Source: Ciona savignyi (Eukaryota > Chordata > Ascidiacea > Phlebobranchia > Cionidae). Taken from it: 64,000 nucleotides of DNA. This document shows, in pieces, positions 38,565-57,500 of the stretch. The stretch spans positions 339,455 through 403,454 of the forward strand of contig CH002840.1 of assembly GCA_000149265.1 (NCBI GenBank), in the 5' to 3' direction. A program made the position numbers and the translations under genes. Below the pieces are notes generated by a model that saw only the letters and a program-made list of their open reading frames with translations, was not told where the DNA came from and did no database searches. Within the stretch, counting starts at the first letter, position 1. Every line of letters begins with the position of its first letter.

Positions 38565-39387
38565 ATGTTCTTGTTCAAAAAGAAATCCTCAGTTGCGGAG
38601 ATTCAAGGACAACAGAGTGAAGAAAGGGAAGAAGACGGGTTTCTGGTTATTGGTGAAACACACGATGAGAAATCAATTGTAAAACCTGATGATCTTATAA
38701 ATCATGAAAAACCACCAGGATATCAGGTGAAATAACAGATTTATGACAGCATAATCTTTGAATGTCTATATATTAGGTAACTACATTATATGTACATGAA
38801 TATTGCTAGCCAAACAGATTGGTGTGTGATTCATTCTAGTGTTAAAGTTCAAACTGATTGGTAGCTAATGGGTTGAACTAAAATAGAATACTTGCCACTA
38901 AACTCTATAATTGTTTATTTAAAAAAACTAAAATAATTTCAGGTCGAATACTGTTGTCTGCCAGTCGGTTGTGTCCTTTTAATAGACCCTTAGCAAACAT
39001 TGATTTTGTATAAAAGCAAGTTTTAATATTTTACTTTTTTCCGAACAGACCCTCCCAACAGCTTCAAATGAATACACTAGTTTCAAATCTCAATCTCCCA
39101 ACTTCCAACTTAACTCCAATGAACCATCCCAGTCATCTAAACAAACAACCCCAAACCACAACACAGTGGTTTCCCAACTATCAAACCACCAAGTCGGAAA
39201 CCGTCACGAAAAGCATGATAGCGCTAGTGCAATCAAGGACATTCCGTTCAGGTTTGCAGGGGCAGTACAAACTGCTGCCAACCACGGAAGGCAAAACTGG
39301 GATATAGGTGACATTATGCCAAATGTGTGGAGCGATTTGTCGGAATATAATTACAACTTTAAAACGGAGTATGATGTACTAGAGTGA
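38565..39387 (+). CDS. UMAD1: UMAD1-like protein (UBAP1-MVB12-associated domain), 166 aa
   Basis: Two exons, 38565-38726 and 39049-39387, joined in phase 0 and ending TGA. The start MFLFKKKS and the acidic EEDGFLVIGETHDE resemble the start of vertebrate UMAD1. The middle (about residues 55-115) is rich in Ser, Asn, Gln and Thr and is probably disordered. The end carries a UMA-type segment: DIPFRFAGAVQ at residues 118-128, then WSDLSEYNYNFKTEYDVLE to the stop. In UBAP1 and MVB12 the UMA segment docks onto ESCRT-I, so a role in ESCRT-I-linked endosomal sorting is expected by family; the UMAD1 role itself is little known. The human protein is about 137 residues, so this one is slightly longer. 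It converges with FIGNL1. Confidence 0.8.
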
Positions 39388-39645
39388 TATTCCTTTATCT
39401 AGACACAACAAACAAATTGTTATTCGTCAGTATATTGCAGAGTTGCTTGTGATAAGTAGACATAGCTTTAATATTGTTTAGCCCAGTTGGGTCCAGTACA
39501 GAAATGCTTGGTAGTGCCTTATTCATGCATGGTTGCCTTCGATCCACCAAGCCTTCAGCTGTTGGCTTGATTATTCTGAATGAACTATTCATTGTTTTTT
39601 AAATCAACTACTGAGTTTTGACTATTAATCGACGATGTCATTTGG

Positions 39646-39651
39646 AATAAA
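39646..39651 (+). terminator. Poly(A) signal of UMAD1
   Basis: AATAAA 259 bases after the UMAD1 stop codon. Confidence 0.6.
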
Positions 39652-40387
39652 AACAACAAAATCAATATAACTCATTTGGCATACTTTTTGTCTCCATACA
39701 TAGTCCCATTTTTTAAATGTGTTTGCAAAATGCCCGGCTGTTTAATTATTTTTGGTTTTGTGTGTTAAATCAAAATCAAACTGTTATTCTTCTTTAATGA
39801 TTTGCACAAAACACCATTTCAGAAGAGTAAATTAAATTGCCTTTTTTAGCTTATTTGTTTTTGCTGTTTAAGTGTTTTATGGATAAATAGTTTATCAACC
39901 ACTTGTGCTATGCAATGAATATTGTCAGATTATTAAAACCACAACAAAATAAGTATTGTCTGGTTTTGTACATTGTTGCAACAATCACTTTTAAAAACAA
40001 ATGTCAATTCGATGTCTTTACTGGTTTCTTTACTTTCATTGACACCTTCATAGCCATTTTAAAGAGAATAAAATAAAGACATCAATTTTATGTTAATGAG
40101 AAGTAAGCCTGACTAAACGTTCTCGGTGCTATCATGTCCAGACTATAGGAGTTCTTTTTTAGATAAACACCTTGGAACAGATTTTTGATTGACAATAAAA
40201 TAAGCAATATTTCGAAATGTCTCATTTTAAAATTAAAAGTAAATTATGCTTTGAAGGATTAGTACAAATTATTTTTGTACAAAAGAACTTTTATGTAGTT
40301 TTTGCAGAACGACAGGCTTGTATTCTCACGGGGATATTCCTATACAGGTACACATAGACAATTATCAAAATTATAATGTAACTGCCG

Positions 40388-40393
40388 TTTATT
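40388..40393 (-). terminator. Poly(A) signal of FIGNL1
   Basis: TTTATT on the plus strand reads AATAAA on the minus strand, about 210 bases past the FIGNL1 stop. Confidence 0.55.
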
Positions 40394-40603
40394 TAAAAAA
40401 AAAACAATGTAAAAGACCAATAACAGTAGTAGAGAAAGCCAATGGGCAGTAGAGAAAAAAAATGTTGGCGAAATATGTGGGTTATATGGAATGATAACAA
40501 TTTTAGCATAATTATACACATAAACATCCAATTTAACAAAATGCTTAACTTCTGGATAATCAACCAACAAAAAATCAAAATCTAGAATGGATCTGCAATT
40601 CAG

Positions 40604-47082
<6,479 letters not shown>

Positions 47083-47546
47083 TTTAGCATTTTTTATTGG
47101 CGTTGTCTTCGGCCAAACTGTTGTTACGTTGTAAATACTTCTACTGCGGGAATTCCCCGAAACTCGTACTTTTTAAATATCAAGTTTACCCATAGAATAC
47201 TATAGAAGTACAATTTTACACAATTATATACAATTACAATTATACACAATTACAATTATACACAATTATATATACCAAATTGTGACTGAATAGGAGCCAA
47301 AGCACGTCAAATATATCTTATCAATAACCGATATTTCCAAAACATATCCTACTAACTAAAACTATCAAAGAACCGAAAACCTCACGGTAATGAGCAGGCG
47401 GTAAAAACGAGCATTTTTTACTTCGGTGAAATGGTGGGAAAAAGAGAATACTATAGCGATCTTATACCCTCGTGACATCGATATAAATATATACAATGAT
47501 GGCGACGTTAAATCTTACAATATAGTTATATATCTCTTTGCATATA

Positions 47547-48421
47547 CAGTGGAACCCCGCTTGAAGACCACCTCGATAACACGACCACCTCATTACCCAT
47601 TGACTTTTTAATGAATAGTTGTGAAACAAAACCTCCCTTGAAAACTATTAAGATGGTAAAATGGTCAGAACTCAAGTAAATGGAACAGCCTGTGTTTTAA
47701 TGGATATTTATACAATTTTCAAAACTGTTATTTTTCGCCCCATTTGTTTTACGCTTAGATGGATGTAACTTCCATTATATAAACTTGTCTAAAACACAGG
47801 CATACACTTGCTTTACATAATTATGTTGTGTTGTTTATACTGATAGATTGTTGAGTTAAATCATTCTGTTACAATATATTTGACATTAGGTGTACCAGGG
47901 GTGTGATGTACAGCTCGGTGCAACCATGGCATCTGTAACCGTACAATCATGTCTATGGGTCAAAGAAAACCAGAGCAATTATCCATCTTATGCGAAATCT
48001 CCTGTGAACACAAATATTAAATAAATATTGAACCAATATTCAAACAATATTCAACCAATATTCAATCAATATTCAATTAATTTTCAAATAATAATTAACT
48101 ACTGTTCAACTAATATTTAAATTAATATTGAACTAAAATTTAACTAATGTAAAACTAATATTGAAAAAATATTCAAACATTATTTAACCAATATTCAACC
48201 AATATTCAATTAATATTCAACCAATATTTAACCAATATTCAACCAATATTCAACCAATATTCAACCAATATTCAATTAATATTCAACCAATATTTAACCA
48301 ATATTCAACCAATATTCAACCAATATTCAATTAATATTCAACCAATATTTAACCAATATTAAATTAATATTCAACCAATGTCACCAATTTTCAACTAATA
48401 TTCAACAAATATTAAACGTTT
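47547..48421. mobile_element. Possible TA-target transposon insertion, right end not seen
   Basis: The two duplicated copies stop matching exactly after TATA, where this copy continues CAGTGGAACCCCGCTTGAAG. A TA followed by CAGTGGAACCCC resembles a pogo/Tigger-type end. The matching right terminus is not found before the gap, so the call is tentative. Confidence 0.35.
48013..48421. repeat. 11-bp minisatellite
   Basis: A tandem array of AATATTCAACC units, with TTCAATT and TTTAACC variants and some higher-order repetition near 48180-48370. It runs straight into the 100-N gap, so its true length is unknown. Confidence 0.9.
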
Positions 48422-48521
48422 NNNNNNNNNNNNNNNNNNNNNNNNNNNNNNNNNNNNNNNNNNNNNNNNNNNNNNNNNNNNNNNNNNNNNNNNNNNNNNN
48501 NNNNNNNNNNNNNNNNNNNNN
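48422..48521. other. Assembly gap (100 N)
   Basis: Exactly 100 N. The left flank is a minisatellite. The right flank begins abruptly inside a duplicate of FIGNL1 intron 1. Confidence 0.95.
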
Positions 48522-49580
48522 AGAATGTGCATGGAAGTTATCACATGGTCATTCTTTACACTTTATTTTAAAAGACGGGTCAAATTCTTTATTAAATTTT
48601 AGTTGAATTCCGGGGTGGAATGTAACCCCCATTTAAATATGTGAACCGGGAATTCCCCTTGGGTTTTTTGATAGATAAAAATCAAGGCACACTATAGGTA
48701 TGCCAGTTAGTATTCCTGAGAGTTTTAACCTGATTTGATAACGCATTCTACCCAAAGTCCTGTTGATGCATATGATTTTCCCGGTACCTCTATTTACTTC
48801 GGGATCGCTTAAGGGTTAGGGCTAGAGTTAGAGGTAAGGTTAGAGTTCCAAGCGATCTTGTAGTAAGTAGAGGAAACCTGATTTTACTATCTTATATTGC
48901 ACCACCAGAACAACAGAGGTTATATCTTACCATTCAACATGACAAACAACTTACCATCCACTATTGAAGCATAACTTCGCGTCTCGTCGCAAATACATTT
49001 TAACGTAAAGTTTTCATCAAGATCTTTGGACGCCAAGTTTGATGTTAATTGTGCGATATTTTGCCGATAAATCTCAGCTTTTCTTGATGGAGTAAAGCTT
49101 GATTCAGATTTTAAAACAAAATTTCGCTGTTGCCAAATAAATTGATGTTCCTTTTCCGAATTTAGATTTAGATTCATTTTAGCATTTTTGATTGGCGTTG
49201 TCTTCGGCCAAATTAATCACTGTTGTTACGTTGTAAATACTTCTACTGCGGGAATTCCCCGAAACTCGTACTTATAAATATCAAGTTTACCCATAGAAAA
49301 ATATACCAAATTGTGACTGAATAGGAGCCAAAGCACGTCAAATATATCTTATCAATAACCGATAATTCCAAAACATATCCTACTAACTAAAACTATCAAA
49401 GAACCGAAAACCTCACGATAATGAGCAGGCGGTAAAAAAACGAGCGTTTTTTACTTCGGTGAAATGGTGGAAAAAAGAGAATACCATAGCGATCTTGTAC
49501 CCTCGTAACATCGATATAAATATATACAATGATGGCGACGATAAATCTTACAAATATAGTTATATATCTCTTTGAATATA
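48522..49580. repeat. Duplicated segment, copy 2
   Basis: Near-identical to 46430-47546. It includes the foldback sequence, the first FIGNL1 exon with its splice donor, and the upstream region. It starts immediately after the gap, at a point inside intron 1. Confidence 0.9.
48955..49177 (-). pseudogene. Second copy of FIGNL1 exon 1
   Basis: It encodes the same 74 residues as the real first exon with a few substitutions (SDKEH to SEKEH, SSCTP to SSFTP, SYGSI to SYASI). The start codon and the GT donor are kept. No further FIGNL1 exons follow in this copy before the gap. It may be an alternative allele placed twice rather than a true second exon. Confidence 0.75.
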
Positions 49581-49650
49581 GTTATATTATATCGTTTTCT
49601 ATGGTTTATCTATTATGGTCCGAGTTATGTACCTTTTTCAACTTAAAAGT

Positions 49651-49850
49651 GCGGTCGTGTCGCCGAATGGTTAACGTGACCGATACTTCCGCAAATTCTA
49701 ATACAAAACTGTTCAAGTGACAAGCCTATCATGGGTTCATCTTAGTGACAGTCTTGGTAACAAGCATATCAATCTTATTAAAAACGATTTTTGTTCTACC
49801 TAAAACGGTCTCAGTGACGAGCTCGCCTGGGTTAAAAACTTTTTAAACAC
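49651..49850 (+). repeat. tRNA-Ser-like SINE copies (second SINE family)
   Basis: GTGTCGCCGAATGGTTAACG resembles a tRNA-Ser A box and ATCATGGGTTCAT the 3' part. A second partial copy follows with ACGGTCTCAGTGACGAGC. The stem pairing needed for a real tRNA is absent. Confidence 0.5.
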
Positions 49851-49954
49851 TAGATAGTCTAAAACAATATATAAAGTACACAATTACCGTAACGCAAGGC
49901 ATGTATCGCTTTTAATTTTTTTAAATAGACCACACATGAGGATGTTTGATTAGC

Positions 49955-50115
49955 TTGGTGAATTATATCGTCGCTTTTCAGCCCTACCGTTGGAGATTCG
50001 AAATTGATCGCTAGCTAATAGGTTTTGTCCTTGGGTAAGGCACTTAACGGACATTGCCTAAAACCCAGCGGATTCATCGATACTACCAAATTGATGGAAC
50101 ATGTGAATCATAAGT
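49955..50115 (+). repeat. Partial SINE copy
   Basis: GATTCGAAATTGATCGCTAG, GGTTTTGTCCTTGGGTAAGG and ACCCAGCGGATTCATCG match the SINE body; the tail is missing. Confidence 0.6.
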
Positions 50116-51542
50116 CCTTCAATATATACTGTATATAGCTTCTGTTTTATATACATGTAGCCTACTGTATATATTCATTTTCAAAATGCGATAGACTGAC
50201 AAGAAAATAAAAAGTGAAAAACACAATATTTATTAAAAAAGTTAACTTGATATATAAAGTACTGTAATTTTATTTTGCACTTTAATTAAAACCCTTTAAA
50301 CCCTTGTGTTCCAGAGATGCCTTGCATTAAGTTCTAAATAAGTTCATAGCCATACCCTTTCTGTTGTCTATAAAAAGCCAATAAATAGTCTTACCGATTA
50401 AGCTAAGCGAAAGACGAAAAATAATAACAACCATTGTCTTTGTGAATTAAACAGAACATAATTTCACATTTTTATTTTTTATTTAAAAAAAAAAATTTTG
50501 TAGACTACATATATATTATTATTTTCGGATAACATTAAGCCAACGTTAAACCAGACAGGTTCAGCTAACGATTAAATAGTTGACCAACGGTTAACCAACT
50601 ATGGTTTATTTCTGGGATATCTTAGCCCGAAACATTTTTTTTCATATTTAAAAAGACTTATCGTGCCTTTATTAAATTTCTCTATTTTTAGAAACATAAA
50701 TATGTTCTTTATGTGCGGGTTATATTGTGTTAATAAAGTAGGCAGTTGCTAGAACAAAATCATTGACAGGCTACCTTGAAAGCAATGGTTAAGTTACGGA
50801 AAACGAAATGGGGTGATTATAATTTTTAGTTACTTGTAGGAATTAAAGTGGATACTGGGTTAGAAGTTACCGTAGTTTTATAATTTTAGTATGGGGGTAA
50901 AACAACAAATCCCTTCCCCCGTATCCTACCACTTAACCCGTATTAGCACTTACTTGTGTACCAGATTTCAAAAAATCACCCCAGTGACAGAGGTACTATT
51001 TAGAAATTCATGACGTAACACTGTTCTAATTTTTTTCTAACGAAAATTGTTTCTTATTTATGTGTAGCATTGCGGTTAAATATTTTTTCTTCCGAACGAA
51101 AGGGAAAAATAGAAAGTCCAGACATAACCAAATTAATTATATTCTAAAGACTTCTATAAACGTTCCCATGTTACTTGGGTTAAAGTGCTAAAAGCAACCT
51201 GATCGGCTTTTCTGTTTGTTTGTGCCGTTTATTAGACTATAAAGAGAAGGTGTCTCTGTATTGTCACTGTCCAATTTAACGTTTATAAATCTGGCAAAGG
51301 CTATTAGGCTATATTTTTTTCAAGGAAAACTTAAAATATTGGCTATAGGAATAACTACTCACCTAAATGTTAGAAACCGCGTATGCTAGAATTAACCGAA
51401 ATATCTTGCTGTCAAAAAGGTGTACGTATAGGTTTTAAAGAATACAGATTTACCTATCATACGTGCATTTACAGACCAAGATAGGTTTTTTTGTTATTTT
51501 CAATATTTTTAAACTATATCCACACCAACTAATGAACTAATT
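50116..51542. other. Upstream region of PIP5K, no gene recognised
   Basis: No exon, promoter motif or repeat is identified with confidence. The promoters of FIGNL1 and PIP5K presumably lie somewhere in 47083-51542, but none can be placed. Confidence 0.4.
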
Positions 51543-54500
51543 ATGGCAACTAAAGAGGAGACACCGAATCCCATCAATTTGGGAACAGCAGGTACGTCTC
51601 AGCACTACATTCCTGAAATATTTTAGGCTAAAAAAATGCACGACTGCATTTGAAAATTATACTTTTCGTCCACATATCCACAATTTTTATCTTATGATAA
51701 ATAAATTGTCCCTTGTACATGATGACATGTCCGGCCAGTTGGTCTAACGGTTAAGTGCGTTGCCTTTCAATCGAAAGGTTGCAGGTGCGAACCTGATCGC
51801 TAGCTAGTCGGTTGTGTCCCTGGGCAAGGCACTTTACGGACATTGCCTGAACCCAGCGGATTAATGGGTTGTACCAAATTGAAGGAACGTGTCTATCATA
51901 TATAACACACTGCAATAGCTCCGGTACCGGTAACCCGACGATTGGTGCGAGGTGATATGGCGATTGCCCGTGTGATAGCTTCCTTGGTTTTCCCATTCAC
52001 GGGAATAAAGATGAATATCCTATCCTATCCAATCGTACTATTGCGCATGTTATATAGATCTTTAATTTGTCCTTGAAATTTGGGTATTAATTGGACTTTT
52101 TAAACATATTTCATGCTAAACATGCCAGAAAAATGTGCTGTTGGTACTAGTTGCTTCTTCTAGGGTTTAACCACCAATTTTATGATGTTTAAAAAACCCT
52201 CTACACCAGGGGTTTAAATTAGCTTACATATAGTTTGTGAGCTTACACTTACATATAGTTTGTGACTGTTAATACCAAAAATACTGTCGCATTATGCAAC
52301 GCACAAAGATAGCTGTGACGTCCTAATTTAGTATGTAGCTGTGACATTGCTATTTAGTCTTTCAACAAGTCGATAACATCCGGCGGGTCAGAATAAAAGA
52401 CCCGGCTGGTTGGATTTGGCCCGCAGAGCATACTTAGCCCATGTCTGATCTACACTTTTATCAGGAACAAAAACCAAAGAATCAACAGCACCAATTTACT
52501 CACTTGATTTTGTTTATAATTTTTAAAATGTCATTAAATTGCAATAACAGTCTATGTAGTTCGTTTTTAACATGTGCTGTGACATATTTTTTTATCCAGT
52601 AGTGTTTATGGTTTAAAATTCAAAACATTAATAACAACCTGAATGTTTTATGCTATTGAACCCTTATGTTGTGTGGGCATTTTGTGCTCACCAAAGATAC
52701 GCAAAGTAAATACGAAAATGTAATCTACCAACATTATTTAACTCCATGGAATAAAAAAATTGCTAAATTAAAACTTTTATATTTCAGTTGAAGATGCTGC
52801 TCCAAAAGATCTCGTACAAAAAGATCTTGTACCGGTATGTTACCAAATTAATCCCTTTAAATGTGGTATAGATATAGTTGGTATACAAGCGACTCATTTA
52901 TTTACAGTATATTTTTTAACTGCCCCTAACATTTTTAACATCTAAAACACAAAAAAAAAAACTTAACAGTTTTAGAATAAATTAAGAAACAGAATAAATT
53001 AATTAATCCAAACACCATGTGACAAGTAAAACACTATATATAAAAAGAACATCACAAATAAAGGAAATTGTACAAAATGAGGTGCTACAGTATAGTCTAC
53101 TCTACAATGGTATTGGTTTTGTTCCTGTATGCTCACTCTAATGTAATAAAACATGAATATTTTATCGTAGTATAAAAAACACATAATACAACGAAAGCAT
53201 CTTTAATTTGCTTATTGCACCTAAAGTCATTTTATTAAAGTGCTTTTATGTGTTTCACTTTATGTCTAATATCTCAACCATAAAACTATTTTTAGGATAC
53301 TGCTGTTCTTACAAAGGTTACACAGAAGAAGATTGGTCACCGGAGGGTTGGATGCCTCAACCGGCATGACAACTTATAAAAAGGTACAGCACATAAAATA
53401 AACTATATAATCAGCCGTTATCGGTTATCTTGGGCAGATAAACATAGCTGCAAAGATGGAAAAAATTGTATGCTTCATCTGCATTGTTAAAAAACGTAAA
53501 CACACATTTGTTTAACAAAATAGATATGTGGGTTAGTGTGTTGCGTTTCTGAAAGCTTGTAGTAATAAAACTGGACCGTTAACAAGTTGATCTTGATAAT
53601 GCTACTTGTTTTTTTTTCATTCTAGGGGATACACGAATAGCCCATCCTAAACTAGTAAACTGTTTATTTATAGTTATTTGGTTATTATAGACATATACTA
53701 ACATTCCGTTAAAAGTAACAACAAAGTTTTAAACTTAACCACAAGACCTATATATGTGTTTACACTGCGCATTATGCATGGTGGCAAAAATAATATTTTT
53801 GTAGTTACGGCTTCCAAATGCCTTATTATTGTAATTTGTCAAGTAACTTACATAACATTTTATAAAGTAACTTGCATAATATTAAGCAGGTATAAATCCA
53901 ACAAGGAGTAGTAGCCCTCTATTATTACCGGTACTACTTTGATGCATATTTTGAAAAACAAACAGATTTTATAAAGCGAATAAATCTGTTTTGTGGTTTT
54001 TTATAGCATTACTACAGATCTGTATTTTTGTAAATGTCATTTTTGATGTATTGTTAAATTACATTTTTCAGTTTATTGTTAAATAAAAAAGATCTACCTT
54101 TTTTATTTGTTAATAATAAGTTAACCAACAGTTTTACATCATTAGACCCCTTCGTCTGCACTAAGTGGCAGCATTCAACTTGCAATCAGTCATACGGTGG
54201 CCGGACTTAGTTCCAAGCCAGAACGGGATGTTTTAATGCAAGACTTTCAAGTTGTTGAAACGATTTTATTTCCTTCGTAAGTTCGGTTGTTTACCTTATA
54301 TTATAGATTAAACCTAGTCGGTTTTGTCCTTGAGCAAGGTACTTACAGGACATTGCGTAGACCTAGTGGATCAATGCGCTGATTAATAAAAACTAAAACA
54401 ACGTCTCAATGATATACAACACAATGTTCTGGGTCAAATATTGCAAAACTTGCACCCATGGTGCCTATTTAAATTACAGCACTGTTGTTAAAATAGTATG

Positions 54501-57500
54501 ATATGCATTTTAAAACCTGCCGGCAAGTCAACAAGTTTCATCCTTGACATTTTTTATAAATGTTAATATTTGCTTTGGGCTTGGTCAATAATTTTTTAAG
54601 ATTGCATTTTTCTTCATCTTTTATACATATATATACATATATGTAGGGTAGCCTAACTGTTTCGTAATCATTTGTTTCCCCAAACAGAGAGGGATCTAAT
54701 TTAACACCGGCTCATCATTATGGAGATTTTACTTTCCGAACATACGCACCAACAGCCTTTCGTTATTTCCGTGATTTATTTGGAATTAGACCTGACGATT
54801 ATATGGTGGGTTCTCTTTGTCATCTTCTATTTTTTTTGGTTTATTGTACAAATTATATTGTCTGTCTGGTAGACTGTAATAATGTATAATTATTAATTTC
54901 CCCCATGGCTGAACATTGAACAGGTTTGGTTTGTTAATTAACATCATCGATCAAAACTTGACACATCGAAATTGATCTCAACAAAAAATATGTTTTTGTG
55001 CCAATATATTTTTTAGATATGTAATTTAATTTGTAGGGAATGTTCAGTGGCTTTGTCCAAATAAAGATATTTTATGTGATATTTCTGTGGAACGTATTTT
55101 TAAATCGACAAAGCAATTGCTACATGGTTAACTGGCTAGTCATTTTAATCCTGGTTAACTGCTAAGTTACTCTTTATCAGTTTTTTAATCATTGTATATT
55201 GTCAATTTTAAATTAAATATTTAACATTTACATAAATTAAATTATTGACATGTTCATTTAAATAAAACGTTAAATTAATTTCTTTGCATTTAACTCAACT
55301 CTTTGTAGCTGGGTCATGATCGAAATTGTTTGTTTAATTTGATTTGGTAGAAAATTGTGGTTTAGTAAGATATTAACTTTATTACCTATCAGTAAGGTAT
55401 TCGTTAGTGCGCGTACTTCTTGCCAAGTACCAATAAATTAAACTCCTTTTTCATTTTAAATTAAGATTTGCTGTTATGTTTCCAACGTTTCGGTAAATGT
55501 GAGAGGAATTTCAGTGAAAGTAGGACATTTGTAAGAAGTCCACATTCATAAAACTGTCTTGAATCAATACTTTTTACATTTCATATGGTATACCTTAGCC
55601 AATAAAGCATCTTGTTGTGATATTTAAAAGGGTAACTGTAAGGATTTAACTTAATCACACTTTCATCTTGCTGTCAATCAATTCAACAAGAAGATACTTA
55701 TCTTACTGTAACTCATGGTAGTGTTCCTTTCATTGATGGTTTATGTGAGCGTTATTATGTCAGAAGTTATTGAATATTAAAAAGGATAGTTAGGTATTTT
55801 ATCTTTTATTAAAAGGATTTATAATATTCTTTATTTATTTCCAAGCTTGTATATTTTGGTTTTAAATTTCTTTTTGTCATAAAATGCCTTAAAAATGTAC
55901 AACAAATTGTATCTCACAAAAAAAGGAAATACATACTTTAACAGCCTCTTGAATGAAATTAATAGATGTTAATATCGCAGTATAAATTTGTGATCACATT
56001 TTTATTTTTTAATTTCTGGAAAATCACCAGATTACCAGGACGACAGTGCTTATCTTTTAAACCACATTTCTGCCTTGGTATATTATATTCTAAAATTTCT
56101 ATGAAATATTAAGACCCATTTTGATTTATGTGGATGGGAAGCTTACATTAACGAATTACGAGGACTGACTAATGCACATTAAATGTTATAACACAAGCAG
56201 TCGCCAGATTAGCTTCCACTTACCATCATGTTTTCTGATCTATTGTTCTATTGTAATGTTTTCCAGATTTTGCAGAAACCATTAAACCAATGGGTTCGGC
56301 ATTTTCTTTTCACAAGCACACAACCAGATAGCTAGTAGCTACCGTATATACACGCCGATAGGTCGCACCACCTTATAGGTCGCACTATTAGTTTTGTGTT
56401 AAAAAAGTTTGATATAGAGTTGACTCGCACATCAGTCGCACTGAAAATCTAGGGATTTAAATTCCTTTTCCCTAGCTTTTTTGCATAGATAACTTCCTAT
56501 TTTGTTTTTTTCGTAGCTTAATATAATTAAATATAATTAAATTTTAATATAATTAAAGTATGTTTGTCGACACCTGTTGTGATAAAAAGTACATGTACGC
56601 AAGCCCAGACTATATGATTTTCATGAATAACCAACTCACTACAAACCTGTTCATCATTGCCAGTATATTCAGAAGTCCCTAACCCTGTTTGAGAATCATT
56701 AGCCGGAAATACGGTATTTGCAATAGACGAAAACTTTTAATTTTGTTCCGACTTGGTGGCGATTTGCACTTATGTCAAGCGGATTGGTCTCATCTATATT
56801 TTTTTAAATAAAAGGAAATAAAATTGCGACATATCTGCAAGTATGTAAGGACGCTACTTGTTTTATTTCAAAAAACTTTTTGACTTATTGTCCGATGCGC
56901 TAGTATTAAGCTGAATATTTGTTTACAATTATCAATGTTGTGTTGATCTGTGCGCCTAATGACTTGTGTTAGGATATTTTTTGGTATATTGCCCTAAATA
57001 TGAATAGGGTAATAAAACTACATTAGGGACTGCCATGCCTGATTTAAATTAGCATTTTACAATTTTAAGAATATATAGGACAACAGAGTGTATATTACTA
57101 TATCTTACGATTATTTATTCCAAATAATATATTTACCTTTATTTTGTAGCTTTTTTCTTCTATTGCTAGTATATATGTATTATATAGTGCAACTCTAATT
57201 TATGTTACAGTGGTTTATGACTAAAATGGACATAAAGGTATTAAAGTGTTGGAAATATGTTTCTGTCTGAGAACATCTTGAATTGCAGTTTAATTGCGTG
57301 TAATTAGCCTTTGTTGCATAGGACACAGAATCAATGGGTGATGCCATTGATTAAACTTTTCCATTATGGAATTGCTTTTAAGCTGATTCTTTATTACCTT
57401 AAATGGGGACCGGCTAGAAAGACATGCTCAACTCAATAAGCTTTTAATATAAAAAGTTGATGTGTCTTTTCTCTTATGTACCGGTAAATAATTCGTCTAT

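Noticed and set aside
47426-47611. 61-codon open frame upstream of FIGNL1
   Set aside because: It crosses the point where the two duplicated copies diverge and is not kept in the second copy.
48003-48421. CRISPR-like repeat array
   Set aside because: Units are contiguous 11-bp repeats without unique spacers, in an animal genome; it is a minisatellite.
51735-51790. Possible tRNA gene
   Set aside because: A-box- and B-box-like motifs are present, but they are the head of a repeated SINE and do not fold as a complete cloverleaf.
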